Of a stretch of DNA of 64,000 nt, positions 6,489 to 15,817 are shown in pieces. This DNA is from a bacterium (GTDB lineage Bacteria; JAJVIF01), in contig JAJVIF010000001.1 of the NCBI GenBank assembly GCA_022072165.1, forward strand, positions 957,353 through 1,021,352, given 5' to 3'. The first letter of the stretch is position 1. Each line of letters opens with the position of its first letter. Below the pieces are notes generated by a model. It searched no databases and was not told where the DNA came from. It saw only the letters and a list, made by a program, of their open reading frames with translations. Position numbers and translations under genes: made by a program.

Positions 6489-8975
6489 CTAGTAGTCCTC
6501 ATCCGACTCATCGTCGAACCCGTCGTCCTCGATGCTCTCGTAGAGGTCCCGTCGCAACAGCTCGCGTGGTTTGGCGCCGTTCGGCCCGCCGATGATTCCC
6601 TTCGCATGCAGGACATCGATGATCCTGGCGGCCCGGTTATAGCCGATACGGAGTTTCCGCTGGACCATGGATGCCGAAATCATCCCCTCCTGCAGGGCAA
6701 TCTGCAGGGCAGCGTCGTAGTACTCCGCGTCATCGCCCAACCCATCGATGTCCTCGTCCCCGCTCTCCATGCCGGCTGCGAGGTCTTCATCGCGGTCCAC
6801 CAGGATTTCGTCGTTGTACTCCGGCGAGAGCTGGGTCGTGATGGCTTCGACTACTGTGCTGATTTCGACCTCATCGACAAAGCAGCCCTGAGCCCGGATC
6901 GGTTTGCTCTCCCCGATCGCCTTAAAGAGCATGTCGCCATATCCGAGGAGCTTGTCGGCCCCGGCGTGGTCGAGGATGGTCTTGGAGTCGACGATGCTCG
7001 GGACTTTGAAGGCGATACGGGTGGGAATGTTGGCTTTGATCTGCCCGGTGATGACTTTGACATCCGGCCGCTGGGTCGCGAGGATCAGATGGATCCCCAC
7101 CGCCCGGGCGAGCCGCGCCAGGCGATTGATGAGCTTTTCGAGATCCACAGCGCCCAGCGCCATAAGGTCTGCCAGCTCGTCGATCACGATGACGATGTAC
7201 GGCATGGGATTCCGGGGATGCCTGGCGTTGTACTCCCCGATGTTCCGGACCCGGGCCTGCTGCAGCGTCTTGTAACGGTCGTCCATTTCCTTGTCGGCCC
7301 AGTTCAGCGCATTCAGCGCTTTGCGGGCGTCATCGACGACCGGGACCAGCAGATGGGGCAGCCCGTTGTAGGTGACCAGTTCGACGCGCTTTGGGTCGAT
7401 CAGGATCATTTTCACGAGCCCGGGATGTCCCCGGTACAGGAGGCTCATGATGATGGTGTTGAGACAGACTGACTTCCCGGCCCCGGTCTGTCCGGCGATC
7501 AGGAGGTGGGGCATCCGGGCGAGATCCGCCACGATGCAGTTGCCAGCCAGGTCCTTGCCCAGCGCGACCGTCAGGACTGAACTCGCGGACTGGAACGCAT
7601 CGCTTCCCAGGATTTCCCGCAATGTCACGAGATGCTTGACCTTGTTGGGGAGTTCGATGCCAACCGCTTTGCGCCCTGGAATCGGCGCTTCCACCCGGAC
7701 ACTCTTCACGGCGAGGTCGAAGCGGAGATCGTTTTCCATGCCCTGGATCTTGGCCATGCGGGTGCCATCTTCCGGAATGCACTCCACGCGGGTCACGGAG
7801 GGTCCGACCGTGATGCGGTCGACATGGGCCACGACCCCGTAGCGCGCCAGCGCCTGCTCCACGACTTCTTTGACGCCATCGTAGTTTTCCGTGTTCGCGG
7901 CTCGCTCCGGCGGATCATTCAGCAGTTTGAGCGAGGGGAACTCGTAGGGCATGTCAAAGGTCGAGGCACGGAACGGTAGATCCTGCTGCTCCCCCTGCAA
8001 CATGCCGAGGCCCTCGACTTCGCCCTCGGGGTCGACCATTACATTGGTGTCAATGACCGAAAAGGATCGTCCAGTGCCCGCAGACTCTTCGTCTCCTTCT
8101 TTGTCGTCGTCTTCATCGACCCCTGCTGCTTCCAGTTCTTCGGTGATCTCATCGACCACTGCCGCCAGGATGGCTGCCTGCGACTCGGCATCGGGGGCTT
8201 CGCGACGGGAACGACGCCGTCGCGGGGGCTCTGGCGATGGGATCATCGCCAGGGCGACTTCATCTTCAGCATCGATCTCCTCGCTGTCGTACTCCGTTTC
8301 ATCAGCATCAGCCAAAGCAGCGTCCCGACGTGCCTGCCAGGCGGCCTGCAACGCATGGAGTCGCGACCGGGAGAGCCGCCAGAGGTCGCCCCAGCCGATG
8401 CCGGTCAGCAGCGGTAGCGCCAGCATCCCGACCCCGATGAGCACCAGTCGGGCACTCAACTGACCGAAGAGCGCTACCAGCCAGCCGGCCAGTGTGATGC
8501 CGATCCATCCAACCTGGTAGCGGTCTTCGCTCTCGAGGAAATAGGCGCTCTGTCGCAGCAGCACGCCGCCATAGGCGAGCGTACAGAGAATGACGACCAG
8601 GCTGTAGGCCCAGGCTCCCTGCAGCACACCTGCGGGGCGGGGTTCATCCGGCTGTCCCGGGAGACGGTAAATCGCCAGAGCGCCAAGGGCCAGCGGCAGC
8701 AAGAGCAGCCAGGCTCCGGTGAAGCCAATGACCGGAATCACCAGATGTCGGATGCCGAGGGAGAGCCAGCTGGGGTTAGCGGTCTGGGTCAGGTCCAGGA
8801 GGGCAATGACATAGGGGGCCGCAAACAGCCCCAACGCGATCAGTCCCGCTTCACGTCGGATGCGGGGTGCGAGTTGCCATCGGCTGCGTAGTCGGCGCAG
8901 TTGCTCCGACCAATGCGGCGGATCCTCGAAATCAATCGCGGTGAGATCGGGGCTGGTTTGGATGCGTGGCGCCAC
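6489..8975 (-). CDS. ftsK: FtsK/SpoIIIE DNA translocase
   Basis: FtsK pumps chromosomal DNA through the closing septum and helps resolve dimers. In order: N-terminal membrane helices (about residues 30-190), an acidic linker rich in Asp and Glu, then the RecA-like motor with Walker A AGQTGAGKS and Walker B YIVIVIDELADLM, and a C-terminal winged-helix gamma domain (MVQRKLRIGYNRAARIIDVLHAKGIIG) that reads polar DNA motifs. I place the start at the GTG at 8975 (828 residues) because GGGAGGG lies eight bases upstream. A TATACT promoter at 9032-9037 would exclude the more upstream GTG at 9047. Confidence 0.95.
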   Translation of the reverse strand: MAPRIQTSPDLTAIDFEDPPHWSEQLRRLRSRWQLAPRIRREAGLIALGLFAAPYVIALLDLTQTANPSWLSLGIRHLVIPVIGFTGAWLLLLPLALGALAIYRLPGQPDEPRPAGVLQGAWAYSLVVILCTLAYGGVLLRQSAYFLESEDRYQVGWIGITLAGWLVALFGQLSARLVLIGVGMLALPLLTGIGWGDLWRLSRSRLHALQAAWQARRDAALADADETEYDSEEIDAEDEVALAMIPSPEPPRRRRSRREAPDAESQAAILAAVVDEITEELEAAGVDEDDDKEGDEESAGTGRSFSVIDTNVMVDPEGEVEGLGMLQGEQQDLPFRASTFDMPYEFPSLKLLNDPPERAANTENYDGVKEVVEQALARYGVVAHVDRITVGPSVTRVECIPEDGTRMAKIQGMENDLRFDLAVKSVRVEAPIPGRKAVGIELPNKVKHLVTLREILGSDAFQSASSVLTVALGKDLAGNCIVADLARMPHLLIAGQTGAGKSVCLNTIIMSLLYRGHPGLVKMILIDPKRVELVTYNGLPHLLVPVVDDARKALNALNWADKEMDDRYKTLQQARVRNIGEYNARHPRNPMPYIVIVIDELADLMALGAVDLEKLINRLARLARAVGIHLILATQRPDVKVITGQIKANIPTRIAFKVPSIVDSKTILDHAGADKLLGYGDMLFKAIGESKPIRAQGCFVDEVEISTVVEAITTQLSPEYNDEILVDRDEDLAAGMESGDEDIDGLGDDAEYYDAALQIALQEGMISASMVQRKLRIGYNRAARIIDVLHAKGIIGGPNGAKPRELLRRDLYESIEDDGFDDESDEDY

Positions 8976-9031
8976 GGGGCCATCCCTCCCTGGGGGGCTC
9001 CGGTGCCGACGAGTCCTATGCTGCGTGAGGA

Positions 9032-9037
9032 AGTATA
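9032..9037 (-). promoter_or_regulatory. -10 hexamer upstream of ftsK
   Basis: TATACT lies about 55 bases upstream of the chosen GTG start and inside the longest possible reading frame, so it also argues for the shorter protein. Confidence 0.5.
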
Positions 9038-9093
9038 CGGGAACCACACTGAGCAGGTGAGCCGTTATGTCGCATCCTGCAGAACCGAGTGCC

Positions 9094-10410
9094 CTACAAC
9101 CGACCCCGGGCTTTGATGCTGATGTACGCCTTTACGACCGCACCGCTCAGCTGGCCCGGTGGAACATCCACCACGATCCCCCCGGCCTCACGAATCGCCT
9201 GGAGCGCGCCAGCCCGCTCTACCACGACTTCCGCCACTGCTGCCTGGTGATAGAGCTCGGCTTCCGTGGTCGGTGACGCATCGAGGAGCGCGGGGAATCG
9301 CGGGTCCGGCAGGGTCACCACGACCGGCAGATGACGCCTCGCCAGCAGGCGGATGCCAGCCAGCAGATCGCGACTCAGCTCCCGTCCCTGTACCTCAGTA
9401 AAGAGGACCATCAGGGTCCGCTTCCTGACCAGACTGGCAATCGCCGCGAGTTGCGCGACATAGTCCGGCTCAACGCCTTCCGGCTGCAGACTCCCGAGTT
9501 GTTCCATGACCTGCTGCATTTGTCCGGCACCACTCCGCGGCAGCAGCGCGGTGTGGAGTCGTTCGCCGAACGCCGCCGCGCCCACCAGGTCCCCCCGTTC
9601 GACTGCGACCCACGCCAGCGAAAGGGCGGCCGAAAGTGCGGCATCGAGGCGCATGACACCCTCCACGGGCACCCGCATGGATCGTCCGCAATCGACCAGG
9701 AGCATCAGTGATTGCGCCCTCTCTGGTTCCAACTCCCGGACGATGAGGCTGCCGCGACGGGCTGAAGCTTTCCAGTCGATGCTCCGCATGGCATCACCCG
9801 GCGCATAGGGTCGCAGCTCACGAAAGAAAGTCCCCTCTTCCCGACGGGGCAATCGTCGACTCCCCAGGGGAATCGCTTCACGTCGCGCCCACAGCCGGAG
9901 GTCCTGCAATGCCCGGAGCCCCGGCAGGACCTGACTCTCCTGACGCATGGGGCGTCGCTCCTGCCAGATCGCCAGGCCCCAGGGCGAACGGCTTCGCAAA
10001 CGGAGTTCGGGGAAGGTCACCAGACCGCGGGCCAGAGGAGTCATCGTGAGGTTCACCGCGCCGGAGGGCTCAGGCGCCGTCTGGAACTGCAACTGGCGCG
10101 GCTCGACAGGAAAGTCTGGCTGGGTCGCAGCCTCCTGCAGCATGACCTGCAATGGCACTCCAGCGCGCTGCCACCAGCGGTACGCAATGATCTCTGGCTC
10201 GCCCAGTCCCATGGGCGATGGCAGGTCGCGTTGTACCTCAAGCTGTTGCACTGCCTGACGAACCTGTAGCGCATCGACCGTGATCGCGACCAGCACCAGT
10301 GCCGCATGAATCCAAAACAGCAATTCCACCGCCGGAAACCATGCAGCGAGTATCAGCCAGCCTCCTGCGGCTCCCAGCAACGCCAAAGCCCGTCCGGTCA
10401 GCAGTGGCAT
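9094..10410 (-). CDS. DUF58 domain protein of a MoxR operon
   Basis: The protein has two N-terminal membrane helices (about 5-45) and a C-terminal DUF58 domain carrying the signature RELRPYAPGDAMRSIDWKASARRGSLIVRELE, followed by a von Willebrand-A-like fold (LMLLVDCGRSM). DUF58 proteins are nearly always next to MoxR ATPases. They are thought to help the ATPase assemble or activate protein complexes in the envelope. It begins five bases after the MoxR stop codon and is the last gene of the three-gene unit. Confidence 0.92.
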   Translation of the reverse strand: MPLLTGRALALLGAAGGWLILAAWFPAVELLFWIHAALVLVAITVDALQVRQAVQQLEVQRDLPSPMGLGEPEIIAYRWWQRAGVPLQVMLQEAATQPDFPVEPRQLQFQTAPEPSGAVNLTMTPLARGLVTFPELRLRSRSPWGLAIWQERRPMRQESQVLPGLRALQDLRLWARREAIPLGSRRLPRREEGTFFRELRPYAPGDAMRSIDWKASARRGSLIVRELEPERAQSLMLLVDCGRSMRVPVEGVMRLDAALSAALSLAWVAVERGDLVGAAAFGERLHTALLPRSGAGQMQQVMEQLGSLQPEGVEPDYVAQLAAIASLVRKRTLMVLFTEVQGRELSRDLLAGIRLLARRHLPVVVTLPDPRFPALLDASPTTEAELYHQAAVAEVVVERAGALQAIREAGGIVVDVPPGQLSGAVVKAYISIKARGRL

Positions 10411-10415
10411 CGGTG

Positions 10416-11366
10416 TTACCGGGGAACTGGCACGCGCTCGGCCAGTTCCCGCAGGACCGTGTCCGCCGTCGTGCCTTCGATCTCAGCTTCAGGACGCAGG
10501 AGCAGGCGATGTCGCCAGACCGGGGCCAGCATTTCCTTCAGATCATCAGGCAGCACGTAATCCCGACCCTCCAGGGCAGCAACTGTTCGCCCAGCCTGCA
10601 TCAGTGCGACCCCCGCCCTGGGCGAGGCCCCCAGCAGGACCAGCTCATGCGCCCGACTGGCCGAGAGCAGTTCGGCGAGGTACCGATGCAATTCAGGGGC
10701 AACACGGATGGTCGCGGCGGCGCCCCGGAGCGCGACATAGCGATCGGCGCTACCGACCGGAGCGATCCCGGCGAGGTCCAACCGTGCGGGGTCGAAGCCT
10801 TCTGCATGTCGTCGCAGCAGGTCTTCCTCCGTGGCGCGATCCGGATAGGGCACCAGGATCTTCATCAGAAACCGGTCGAGCTGTGCCTCAGGCAGCGGAT
10901 AGGTCCCCTCGTACTCCACTGGATTCTGGGTGGCAAAGACCATGAAGCCGGGCGGCAAGGGATGGGTCTCGCCATCAATGGTGACCTGCCGCTCCTGCAT
11001 CGCTTCCAGCAGCGCTGACTGCGTCTTCGGCGGGGTCCGGTTGATTTCGTCGGCGAGCAGAAACGTGGTGAAGACGGGTCCCCGACGCAGGACAAAGCGC
11101 TGGCTGTCTGGCTGATAGATGTTGACCCCCACCAGGTCTGCCGGGAGCAGATCTGGTGTGAACTGGATGCGCTTAAAGGGGACATCAAACGTCAGCGCCA
11201 TCGCGCGCACAATGAGCGTTTTGGCGACCCCCGGAACCCCCTCCAGCAGAACATGACCGCCCGTGAGCAGCGCGATCAGCATCTGCCGCAAGACTTCGTC
11301 CTGTCCAGCGATGACTTTCCGCAACTGGTCGAGGGCTTCACGATAGAGCGACGCATGATCGGTCAT
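10416..11366 (-). CDS. MoxR-family AAA+ ATPase
   Basis: This 316-residue ATPase has Walker A GVPGVAKT (about 44-51), Walker B FLLADEIN and sensor motif FATQNPVEYEGTYPLPEAQLDRF, all as in MoxR. The start overlaps the stop of the DUF4350 gene (ATGA), and the DUF58 gene follows at once. This DUF4350-MoxR-DUF58 order is common, and MoxR proteins act as chaperone-like remodelers for von Willebrand-A proteins. The client here is not known. Confidence 0.95.
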   Translation of the reverse strand: MTDHASLYREALDQLRKVIAGQDEVLRQMLIALLTGGHVLLEGVPGVAKTLIVRAMALTFDVPFKRIQFTPDLLPADLVGVNIYQPDSQRFVLRRGPVFTTFLLADEINRTPPKTQSALLEAMQERQVTIDGETHPLPPGFMVFATQNPVEYEGTYPLPEAQLDRFLMKILVPYPDRATEEDLLRRHAEGFDPARLDLAGIAPVGSADRYVALRGAAATIRVAPELHRYLAELLSASRAHELVLLGASPRAGVALMQAGRTVAALEGRDYVLPDDLKEMLAPVWRHRLLLRPEAEIEGTTADTVLRELAERVPVPR

Positions 11367-12655
11367 TGAAGAGAGTCCGTTTCCGTCGAGGTCAGCAGAC
11401 GTTGCAGGGTGGCGGGCGATGTGGAGGCGGGATCCCGTTCGGCGAGGAGCTTGGCCAGTCGCCGGGCCCGATGCCTTCGCTCCAGCGACTCCGGCGCGGC
11501 ACTGTAGTCATCCGCCGGACGCTGGGACTGATACCTGAAGTACGCGCCGAGATTGTAAAAGACGACATCCCAGGCCCGGGAGCGGGCATAGAGACGTCCC
11601 AGGGCTTCGGCATAGATCACAGGCTCGGGCGACGAAGTCGTGGCATCGGGCCTCGCCGGAACGAAACGGATGCCGTAACTGAGCATCGCCAGCAGCACCA
11701 CGAATCCCAGCCAAGCCAGGAGTCGTCCCCAGGACGCCGCCAGCAGTTCCCGCATCCCCCGGAGCTGTGAGTGGTAACCATGTGGCGCTTCCAGGAACAG
11801 CGTACTCCCCGGACGAGTCCGGTAGTCCAGCAGTCGGGCGGCAAGTTCCCCACACGCTGGCGCTGCCAGGAGCGCGTTGGTCACCCACTCGGTGGTCGTC
11901 AGTACCACCACCCGACCCTGCCCATGTGTCCGCTCCCCCATGATCGTCCCCTCGGCGGTCGTGAGCAGGGGCAGGAGCGGGCTCGCGATGTCCTCTGCCG
12001 AACCCCGACGGGTCAGGACCGGCAGAATCCAGTTGCTGCCCTGAGCAAATGGGACCGCCAGGAGTGGCGGCAGTGCGTGGAGCAGTGGATGTCCGGGCTG
12101 CGCGCTCTGAACTGGGAGTCCCTGTGCTGGTGTGTTATGCAGCGTCGGAATCGCCCACGATAACTGCGCCCAGGGCTCCAGTGGCTGTAACTGTGCTGCA
12201 CTGGAGGTCGCGAGGCTGACATTCTCGATTTCAGCGTCGCCTGTCAGTCGATCCAGCGGGTCGCTAAAGGGGAGTGCTCCGAATCCACTCAGGCCGGCGT
12301 ATGCCCGGTCACCCTTCGCAATCAGGATCAGGGTGCCGCCTTCAGCGACCCACCGATCCAAAAAACCGGCTTCACCCGCCCGAAGGGGCTCGGCCGGCTG
12401 GATCAGCCAAATCTGCGCGATGGTCCCCGGAATCGGCTCCAGCAGCGGCTTGCGGTATTGCACGGGGTCTTGCTGTCGACTCTTCGCCAGTGCCAGCAGC
12501 CCTGCGGCCCCTCGACTATTCTGGCTATAGGTGGACCCTGCCTCGCCCGGACGACTCCGTTGCATCAGCAGCTGGATGGCGAAAGGGAGTCCCAAGAGGA
12601 GCAGGATCGCCACTGCGACCCACCAGCGACCAGTCCGGCTTTCCTGGAGTAGCAT
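11363..12655 (-). CDS. DUF4350 domain membrane protein
   Basis: The 430-residue protein has a membrane helix at the N-terminus (about 12-30) and another near residue 325, framing a periplasmic or extracytoplasmic domain. The pattern YSQNSRGAAGLLALAKSRQ, then WVAEGGTLILIAKGD, matches DUF4350 proteins. These have a class-I glutamine-amidotransferase-like fold and occur with MoxR/DUF58. The ATG lies nine bases after TAGCAT, so this is the promoter-proximal gene of the operon. Confidence 0.85.
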   Translation of the reverse strand: MLLQESRTGRWWVAVAILLLLGLPFAIQLLMQRSRPGEAGSTYSQNSRGAAGLLALAKSRQQDPVQYRKPLLEPIPGTIAQIWLIQPAEPLRAGEAGFLDRWVAEGGTLILIAKGDRAYAGLSGFGALPFSDPLDRLTGDAEIENVSLATSSAAQLQPLEPWAQLSWAIPTLHNTPAQGLPVQSAQPGHPLLHALPPLLAVPFAQGSNWILPVLTRRGSAEDIASPLLPLLTTAEGTIMGERTHGQGRVVVLTTTEWVTNALLAAPACGELAARLLDYRTRPGSTLFLEAPHGYHSQLRGMRELLAASWGRLLAWLGFVVLLAMLSYGIRFVPARPDATTSSPEPVIYAEALGRLYARSRAWDVVFYNLGAYFRYQSQRPADDYSAAPESLERRHRARRLAKLLAERDPASTSPATLQRLLTSTETDSLQ

Positions 12656-12664
12656 CCAGAACGG

Positions 12665-12670
12665 ATGCTA
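12665..12670 (-). promoter_or_regulatory. -10 hexamer of the DUF4350-MoxR-DUF58 operon (leaderless)
   Basis: TAGCAT ends nine bases before the ATG at 12655. Confidence 0.55.
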
Positions 12671-12749
12671 TCGCACTCTACCGGACGGGGTATCCTTCAG
12701 GGCACCGGGAGAGGACCGGAGTCCTCGCTTGCTGTCGAGAGGTCGTCTC

Positions 12750-13886
12750 ATGTATCGCCTGCCGTTCCTCATCATCCTTTGTGCGCTCTTCCCTGGAGGT
12801 GTCACTGCCTCCTGGGCCGCACCAGATCCTGAGGTCTTTGGCGATGAGCCTGCCGCCGCTCCTGCCGCACCAGCCAAGCCCGAGCCTGCCAAAGCGGGAG
12901 AAGAGCGGATCGATCTGGAATCGCTGTTTCCAGCCTCCGGGCGAGTCTATGGCTGGAAACGAATGTTTGATGAAGCGTCCGGCTACGCCGACTGGCAACT
13001 CGAGGAGATTCTCGGTCCAGGGGCCGATCTCTATCGGGAATACAGTGTCGAAGAGCTGCGGAGCCTCGACTATGAACTGGAGAACTCGGAGATTTCTATT
13101 GAGCTATTCAGGACCAGCAAGTCAGATGGCGCATATGGGCTCTACACCATCTTTAACGCCGCCTTCGGTGACGAAACACCCGTCATCCTGACCAATGTGG
13201 AAGCGGGCCCGAAATCCGAACCGGGCAAAGTCACGACCGGGCAGGTCCGGGCAGAAGGGAAAAACATTCCCCCGGCCGTGGGAGACAACTACCGGATCTA
13301 TCCCGGGCAGGGTGCCGAGTTCTTCAAAGGGCGGGTGTATGGACGGATCCGGACCTTCGGCGAGATCAACGACCTGCACATGCTGGCCCTGACTTTCGCG
13401 ATCCTCGAGCGGATTCCCCGCGATGCCCCCCGCCCACCAGTCCTGCGGGAGCTCCCGAAGCCGGGAATGCTCACCAACAGTCAGCGGTATGTGGTCGGGC
13501 CACTGTCGGTTTATGAACTGAACTACCCCGTGCCGGCTGAACTCTGGGGCGTCTCAGGCTCTTCCAGGGCGGCCAGCGCCCGCTATCGATTCGGGGTAAA
13601 TGAAACGTACGACGTCCTGGTGGTGCAGTACGGCAATCCCAGCTGGGCTGCATCGCGGTATCAGAGCGTGAAGGACTTCCTCAGCGGCGACCCGGACTTC
13701 GATGTCTTCCCCGCCAGCAGCCGGGTCCCCCAGCCATTTTTCTGCGCCCGGGCCAAGGGCGACGAGCGCTTCGTGGGGCTTCATCTGAGCGTCGATCGGA
13801 TTTACTTCTACGCGGGCGTGCCGAATGCGACCCTGTTCGACCGCATCCTGACGACCAGCACCCAAATCTCTGTCCGCAATTCCTAG
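12750..13886 (+). CDS. Secreted DUF6599-like protein
   Basis: A signal peptide (MYRLPFLIILCALFPGGVTASWAA) is followed by an Ala/Pro linker. The 300-residue domain reads LFPASGRVYGWKR, then LGPGADLYREYSVEELRSLDYE and ISIELFRTSKSDGAYGLYTIF. That spacing resembles the DUF6599 family, whose function is unknown. I start at 12750, where the signal peptide and a GAGAGG ribosome site begin; a much longer frame upstream would overlap the divergent operon. The last bases overlap the convergent crp-like gene within a shared CTAG. Confidence 0.75.
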   Translation: MYRLPFLIILCALFPGGVTASWAAPDPEVFGDEPAAAPAAPAKPEPAKAGEERIDLESLFPASGRVYGWKRMFDEASGYADWQLEEILGPGADLYREYSVEELRSLDYELENSEISIELFRTSKSDGAYGLYTIFNAAFGDETPVILTNVEAGPKSEPGKVTTGQVRAEGKNIPPAVGDNYRIYPGQGAEFFKGRVYGRIRTFGEINDLHMLALTFAILERIPRDAPRPPVLRELPKPGMLTNSQRYVVGPLSVYELNYPVPAELWGVSGSSRAASARYRFGVNETYDVLVVQYGNPSWAASRYQSVKDFLSGDPDFDVFPASSRVPQPFFCARAKGDERFVGLHLSVDRIYFYAGVPNATLFDRILTTSTQISVRNS

Positions 13887-14581
13887 CGTTCTGCCAGTCC
13901 ACCGTTGGCCAGGCGCTGGAGCTTCTCCGGCTGGCGCAAGGTGATGGTCTTGCGCCCGATATCCAGATAGCCGTCTTTTTTGAGCCCGTTGAGCAAAGTT
14001 GTCACGGTTTCCCGACTGGTCCCCACTGACGATGCCAGGTCATGGTGTGACATCCCGATATCGAGCAGCGTATCCCCTTTCCCATTCTCCTGACCATACT
14101 GCTGGGCTTGGCGCAACAAAAAGCGAATGAGACGCTCCTGCACCGGGCAGCAGGACATGTCCGTCAATCGATCCAGCAGACTGGACGCCATGGTGTGATT
14201 CAAGTTGGCCAGCCGACGACAGGCTGGGGCGTAATCTGCGATGTGCGACCAAAAGTGGTCCACGGGGAAAGCGGTCAGGCCCGCGACTTCCAGTGCTACC
14301 GCGTCGACTACGAGGGGATCGTCATAAAGCTTCTCCATCCCGGCAATCTCGCCCGGACCGCACAAATGCAGAAAGAAGTCCCCAGATGAGAGGGGCACAT
14401 GGAGCCGGATCCGGCCGTGGTGCAACAGATAGAGATGATCGGAGTCGGCATGGGAGTAGAGCGTTTCGCGGGCACGCACGACACGTGGTACCCCCGCTTC
14501 CGCCAACGCCTGGAGTCGCGCAGCGGGCATGCCAGACAGCAAAGGCGTCTGCCCGAGGAGCGTCGCAAGATCCTGCGACAT
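13883..14581 (-). CDS. Crp/Fnr-family transcription regulator
   Basis: The N-terminal 130 residues form a cyclic-nucleotide-binding-like beta roll (SDHLYLLHHGRIRLHVPLSSGDFFLHLCGPGEIAGM), and residues about 170-215 form the winged helix-turn-helix (MSHHDLASSVGTSRETVTTLLNGLKKDGYL). The RPAETSARL phosphate-binding cassette of true cAMP receptors is absent, and no N-terminal FNR cysteine cluster is seen, so the ligand is unclear. Cys150 and Cys151 (DMSCCP) could sense redox state. AGGTGA precedes the ATG by six bases. It is divergent from a glycosyltransferase 200 bp away. Confidence 0.9.
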   Translation of the reverse strand: MSQDLATLLGQTPLLSGMPAARLQALAEAGVPRVVRARETLYSHADSDHLYLLHHGRIRLHVPLSSGDFFLHLCGPGEIAGMEKLYDDPLVVDAVALEVAGLTAFPVDHFWSHIADYAPACRRLANLNHTMASSLLDRLTDMSCCPVQERLIRFLLRQAQQYGQENGKGDTLLDIGMSHHDLASSVGTSRETVTTLLNGLKKDGYLDIGRKTITLRQPEKLQRLANGGLAER

Positions 14582-14768
14582 CGAAAGTCACCTTGGTACT
14601 GACCGTCGTTCCGCCCCCCGCCCGGGAGCTGAAAGTGCACGCACCTGAGCAATTACTGCCGATGACCCTGCTGCAGGTGAACCCAGCGTAATGTACTGAA
14701 AACTGACCTGTTTGTATCCGTTAAAGTCCTTACATACAGCGCCCCCCGCTCCACAGCAGGATTCAGGG

Positions 14769-14774
14769 TATCCT
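14769..14774 (+). promoter_or_regulatory. -10 hexamer of the membrane-anchored glycosyltransferase (leaderless)
   Basis: TATCCT ends eight bases before the GTG at 14783. Upstream, TGTAT and ATACA at 14713-14738 form a 5-bp inverted repeat with a 16-base gap that could bind a regulator; I give the repeat little weight. Confidence 0.5.
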
Positions 14775-14782
14775 CCCACCCC

Positions 14783-15733
14783 GTGACGTCCGCTCCCCTC
14801 ATCAGTACTCGCCCTGTGACCTCTCCCGCCGCCCTCGGCGAGGAGCCGCAGTACGAGGCGACCATCATCATCCCTGCCTACAACGAAGCCGAAAACATCG
14901 CGGCAGTGGTGGCGGCGGTGCAGGCGCTGGGCGGGCAATACGAGATTCTGGTCGTGGATGACAGCTCGACAGACGGGACGGACCAGATTGCCCGTCAGGC
15001 GGGAGCCCGGGTCCTGCGACACCCCTACAACAAGGGGAATGGCGCAGCGGTGAAGTCCGGGATCCGTCATGCCCGGGGTCCGAAAGTGGTCATTATTGAT
15101 GGGGATGGACAGCATCCGCCGGACCTTATCCCGGAGATGGTGGCCCGCCTCGATGTCTACGACCTCGTCGTCGGGGCACGGACGAAGTCCTCGGAGACGC
15201 ACTGGATTCGCGATCTGGGAAACTGGGTCTTTAACTCCTTTGGCAGCCTGGTAGCGGGCTGCACAATTCCCGACCTGACCTCGGGCTTTCGGGGGATGCG
15301 TCGGGAAGTCGCGATGGAGTTCATCCACATGTTTCCCAACGGCTTCAGCCTGCCGACCACCAGTACCCTGTCTGTGATCACCGCAGGCTACAACATCAAC
15401 TACATCCCCATTGTGGCGCGACGCCGCAAAGGGCACAGCAAGATCAAGCCTCTCCAGGATGGCCTCCGGTTCCTCTACATTATTGTCCGGGTTGCGGTGA
15501 ACTTTAAGCCGATGCGGGTTTTTGGTCCCCTGGCCCTGGCCTTCTTCATCATGGGAGTCGGCTCAACCCTCTGGTACTACCAGAACCGGGAAGGGACTCC
15601 GTTTTACGCCTACAACGTCATGCTCTTCATCATGAGCGTGCAGATCCTGCTCTTTGGGCTGATCGCTGAGCAGATCGCGGCCCTCCGCTTCAGCCTGGGT
15701 AAGAGCCAGCACTTGGTCAAAGACCCTGATTAA
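14783..15733 (+). CDS. Membrane-anchored family-2 glycosyltransferase
   Basis: The GT-A domain (about 25-240) carries TIIIPAYNEAENI, VVDDSSTDGTDQIA and VIIDGDGQHPPDLI (metal-binding DGDGQ), as in polyprenyl-phosphate sugar transferases of the DPM1/ArnC type. Two C-terminal helices (about 250-275 and 280-300) anchor it in the inner membrane. It probably charges a lipid carrier with a hexose for envelope glycans or protein glycosylation. The GTG follows TATCCT by eight bases, and a strong terminator lies 31 bases after the stop. Confidence 0.9.
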   Translation: MTSAPLISTRPVTSPAALGEEPQYEATIIIPAYNEAENIAAVVAAVQALGGQYEILVVDDSSTDGTDQIARQAGARVLRHPYNKGNGAAVKSGIRHARGPKVVIIDGDGQHPPDLIPEMVARLDVYDLVVGARTKSSETHWIRDLGNWVFNSFGSLVAGCTIPDLTSGFRGMRREVAMEFIHMFPNGFSLPTTSTLSVITAGYNINYIPIVARRRKGHSKIKPLQDGLRFLYIIVRVAVNFKPMRVFGPLALAFFIMGVGSTLWYYQNREGTPFYAYNVMLFIMSVQILLFGLIAEQIAALRFSLGKSQHLVKDPD

Positions 15734-15763
15734 CATTTCAGTATCAGGACTCAAAGTTAAACA

Positions 15764-15796
15764 CGACCCGCAGCCTGAGCTGCGGGTCGCAGTTTT
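15764..15796 (+). terminator. Intrinsic terminator after the glycosyltransferase
   Basis: CGACCCGCAGC and GCTGCGGGTCG form a perfect 11-bp stem around CTGA, followed by CAGTTTT. Confidence 0.85.
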
Positions 15797-15817
15797 GCGC
15801 CTCACGGATCCGCCCGG

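Noticed and set aside
6147-7472. 441-residue open frame opposite ftsK
   Set aside because: It is mirrored by the conserved motor domain of ftsK and has no plausible start region or family.
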